Source: Bacteroidaceae bacterium (lineage in GTDB: Bacteria; Bacteroidota; Bacteroidia; Bacteroidales; Bacteroidaceae). From it: a stretch of 64,000 nt of DNA. Both the position numbers and the translations under genes were made by a program. Location of the stretch: positions 1-64,000 of the forward strand of contig JAFXVN010000083.1 in the NCBI GenBank assembly GCA_017524545.1, in the 5' to 3' direction. The notes below the pieces were generated by a model that saw only the letters and a program-made list of their open reading frames with translations, searched no databases and was not told the origin of the DNA. Positions 63,501-64,000 of the stretch are shown piece after piece (the first letter of the stretch is position 1; each line of letters opens with the position of its first letter).

Positions 63501-64000
63501 CATCACCACTGCTATAATAGTAGTATTTAAGTCCACTTTTAAAACTGGTGCTCTTTCTTGTTACAACAACCACAAGATTGTCCGTACCATTATAAGTAAA
63601 TGTGCCATGATTGAACTCCAGCGTCTCCCAGCCTGTCGTTTGTCCTAATGTTGGTGAGCCGGAATAAACCAGTGTAAGATTACTACTTGTGACATAATCG
63701 GATGTACTGGAGAAGCTTCCGGATTTGTGCCCTAAATAAACTTTCACCTCTGAAGTGGCAAAGGAGGTGCTGTTTGCCACCTTAAATGCAATACTGCTTA
63801 TCGTTCCGCCCTTGCCTATTTCTGCTGGGGTGTAGAGCATCTGAGTTGTTGAATACTGGTAATAATTTCCATAGGGAACAGTATAGCCAATGCTACTGGC
63901 TCCTGCATCAATCGTCAGCGTGTTACCAGACCAGGTTCCTGGCTCAACTTGAGTGCCTGATGTGCCAAGGATATATTGAATGCCTGCCAAAGCATCTATC
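60592..64000 (-). CDS. secreted repeat and leucine-rich-repeat surface protein (5' end outside window)
   Basis: The frame is open to the right edge (residues before LAGIQYIL continue IDA...), so the start and any signal peptide are outside. About 1135 residues are visible: three tandem modules of about 190 residues (NTLTIDA, QMLYTPxEIGKGGTISSIAF, SELKVYLGHKSGNFSSTSDY, NLVVVVTRKS), likely adhesive beta-sandwiches; about nine 21-residue leucine-rich repeats (LTxLxCYDNQLTxLDVSKNT); a further beta region; and the tail DLGGRKANQQNMRHGIYIVN, a sorting-type end. It is probably an outer-surface adhesin or binding protein. The following small gene overlaps its stop. Confidence 0.82.
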   Translation of the reverse strand, partial: IDALAGIQYILGTSGTQVEPGTWSGNTLTIDAGASSIGYTVPYGNYYQYSTTQMLYTPAEIGKGGTISSIAFKVANSTSFATSEVKVYLGHKSGSFSSTSDYVTSSNLTLVYSGSPTLGQTTGWETLEFNHGTFTYNGTDNLVVVVTRKSTSFKSGLKYYYYSSGDGYTLYRWSDNDTGYGDVTNTFYNYSASTNRPAVRMVFGGSTSLEPGIWSGNTLTIDAKADSIGNNVPYNNYYQYSTSQMLYTPVEIGKGGTISSIAFKVASSTSFTTSELKVYLGHKSGNFSSTSDYVSSSDLTLVYSGSPTLGQTTGWETLTFNQGTFTYNGTENLVVVVTRKSDNYKGGLKYYYYNSGDGYTLHRRSDSSTGYGDVTNISYNYKTSTNRPAIRLVFGGSTSLEPGIWSGNTLTIDAKADSTGYNVPYNNFYRYSTTQMLYTPTEIGKGGTISSIAFKVASSTSYATSELKVYLGHKSGNFSSTSDYVPSGNLTLVYSGSPTLGQMTGWETLTFNQGTFTYNGTDNLVVVVTRKSDDYKSGLKYYYYNSGNGYTLYRRSDSTTGYGDVTNTYSYTASTNRPAVRMVFGESTPATGIAINATNFPDANFRNWLLGQLYGDDGVLTDEEIAAVKEIDVHSNNIQDLKGIEFFTALTVLYCYDNQLTALDVSKNIALTTLGCSINQLDAVDVSKNTELSWFNCGSNRLTTLNVSKNTKLQYLRCYENQLTTLDLSNNTALKELRCQNNPLQELDVLQNAALTYLGCNDNQLTMLDISNNTALTHLYCYDNQLTMLDVSKNTALNVISCYNNLLTELDVSGCSALTLLAFFQNQVKDASMDALVESLPVVSNSNLYVIYNENEHNVMDTEQVASAKSKGWKPLYYDGSNWLEYEGSEPTPVLELTLIDGEDYSNSRDKNVETLHYSRIFKNTNWQAWYVPFDVTLTSELMEHFAFAKFAGTYTEEDGGFYITVVRMKEGDVVKANTPYCVQAKVANSTNPQIITQTGAILKAAEMNSFYVLSAEKKITFFGNNIRRSITEEEQNIYALSGGKYSRQLPGQNLVSFRCYFTIEDREDNPYASVPNPAEVKLMVIGEDEETSLDEMVDGKSANADCYDLGGRKANQQNMRHGIYIVNGKKVIVK
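62248..63940 (-). repeat. three tandem coding repeats of about 570 bp
   Basis: The same anchor (CCAAACACCA followed by TCGAA) occurs at 62246, 62816 and 63389, giving periods of 570 and 573 bp. The copies are roughly 90% identical by eye and encode the three N-terminal modules of the LRR surface protein. The high identity suggests recent duplication or ongoing recombination. Confidence 0.8.

Overview
The window reads as chromosomal DNA of a Bacteroidales bacterium, most likely a gut or rumen Prevotellaceae. The evidence is recurrent Bacteroidetes promoters (TAnnTTTG at -7, TTTG about 19 bp upstream), short C-terminal tails of the GRxxxxGIYIxxGKKxxxK type seen on Prevotella exported proteins, glycan-degrading enzymes (GH115, GH36, GH2, GH16), a DUF4248/HU-like/smalltalk cluster, and an rSAM/lipoprotein pair. 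Nothing here fixes the species.

Layout. 0-6.4 kb: mobile-element-type genes on the minus strand (VirE-N/primase-like protein running off the left edge, OB-fold-like protein, hypotheticals), an EcoRII-like restriction-modification cassette, then the DUF4248 - HU-like - smalltalk - two-TM protein module, bounded by inverted copies of a 9-bp-unit repeat. 6.7-28.6 kb: polysaccharide utilisation and envelope genes: a 2256-residue surface protein with a dockerin-like end, GH115, a HAD phosphatase, an OmpA/TPR-like lipoprotein, a thioredoxin-fold lipoprotein without its cysteines, GH36, GH2 and GH16. 28.7-43.9 kb: a defence island, visibly AT-rich from 28.7 to about 40.5 kb. It holds a small protein plus frameshifted GNAT (toxin-antitoxin-like), relics of HNH nuclease and DinD genes, a six-gene operon (ABC/OLD-like ATPase, DUF3226 TOPRIM protein, 5mC methyltransferase, double-GHKL kinase-like ATPase, receiver protein, CHAT/caspase-like protease), a second EcoRII-like cassette with the gene order reversed, and an McrB/McrC-like pair whose McrB looks chimeric. 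43.9-46 kb: a RAYT-type transposase flanked by its REP palindromes, a NUDIX hydrolase and Vsr. 46-64 kb: ordinary core genes (acyltransferase, Dus, SufE, M28, C26-M19 fusion, Lrp/AsnC, XerD, AroQ, O-methyltransferase), a five-gene operon joining a STAS-kinase fusion, a SpoIIE-type phosphatase, a radical SAM enzyme and two tiny lipoproteins, and the 3' part of a repeat/LRR surface protein.

How it fits together. The six-gene operon (30.1-37.0 kb) is the best candidate for a little-described defence system. Its genes overlap or nearly touch, it has one textbook promoter, and it joins an ATPase-TOPRIM pair to a methylase-GHKL-receiver-protease signalling chain with no dedicated restriction endonuclease. 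Three cytosine-5 methyltransferases, a Vsr repair nuclease and a modification-dependent McrBC-like system share the neighbourhood.

A second theme is repeats inside genes. GC-rich palindromes and short arrays that look intergenic are found in frame inside GH36, the C26-M19 fusion, Dus and the acyltransferase, and they also supply signal peptides and C-terminal linkers. All calls come from reading the sequence and recalling family motifs; no database search was run.
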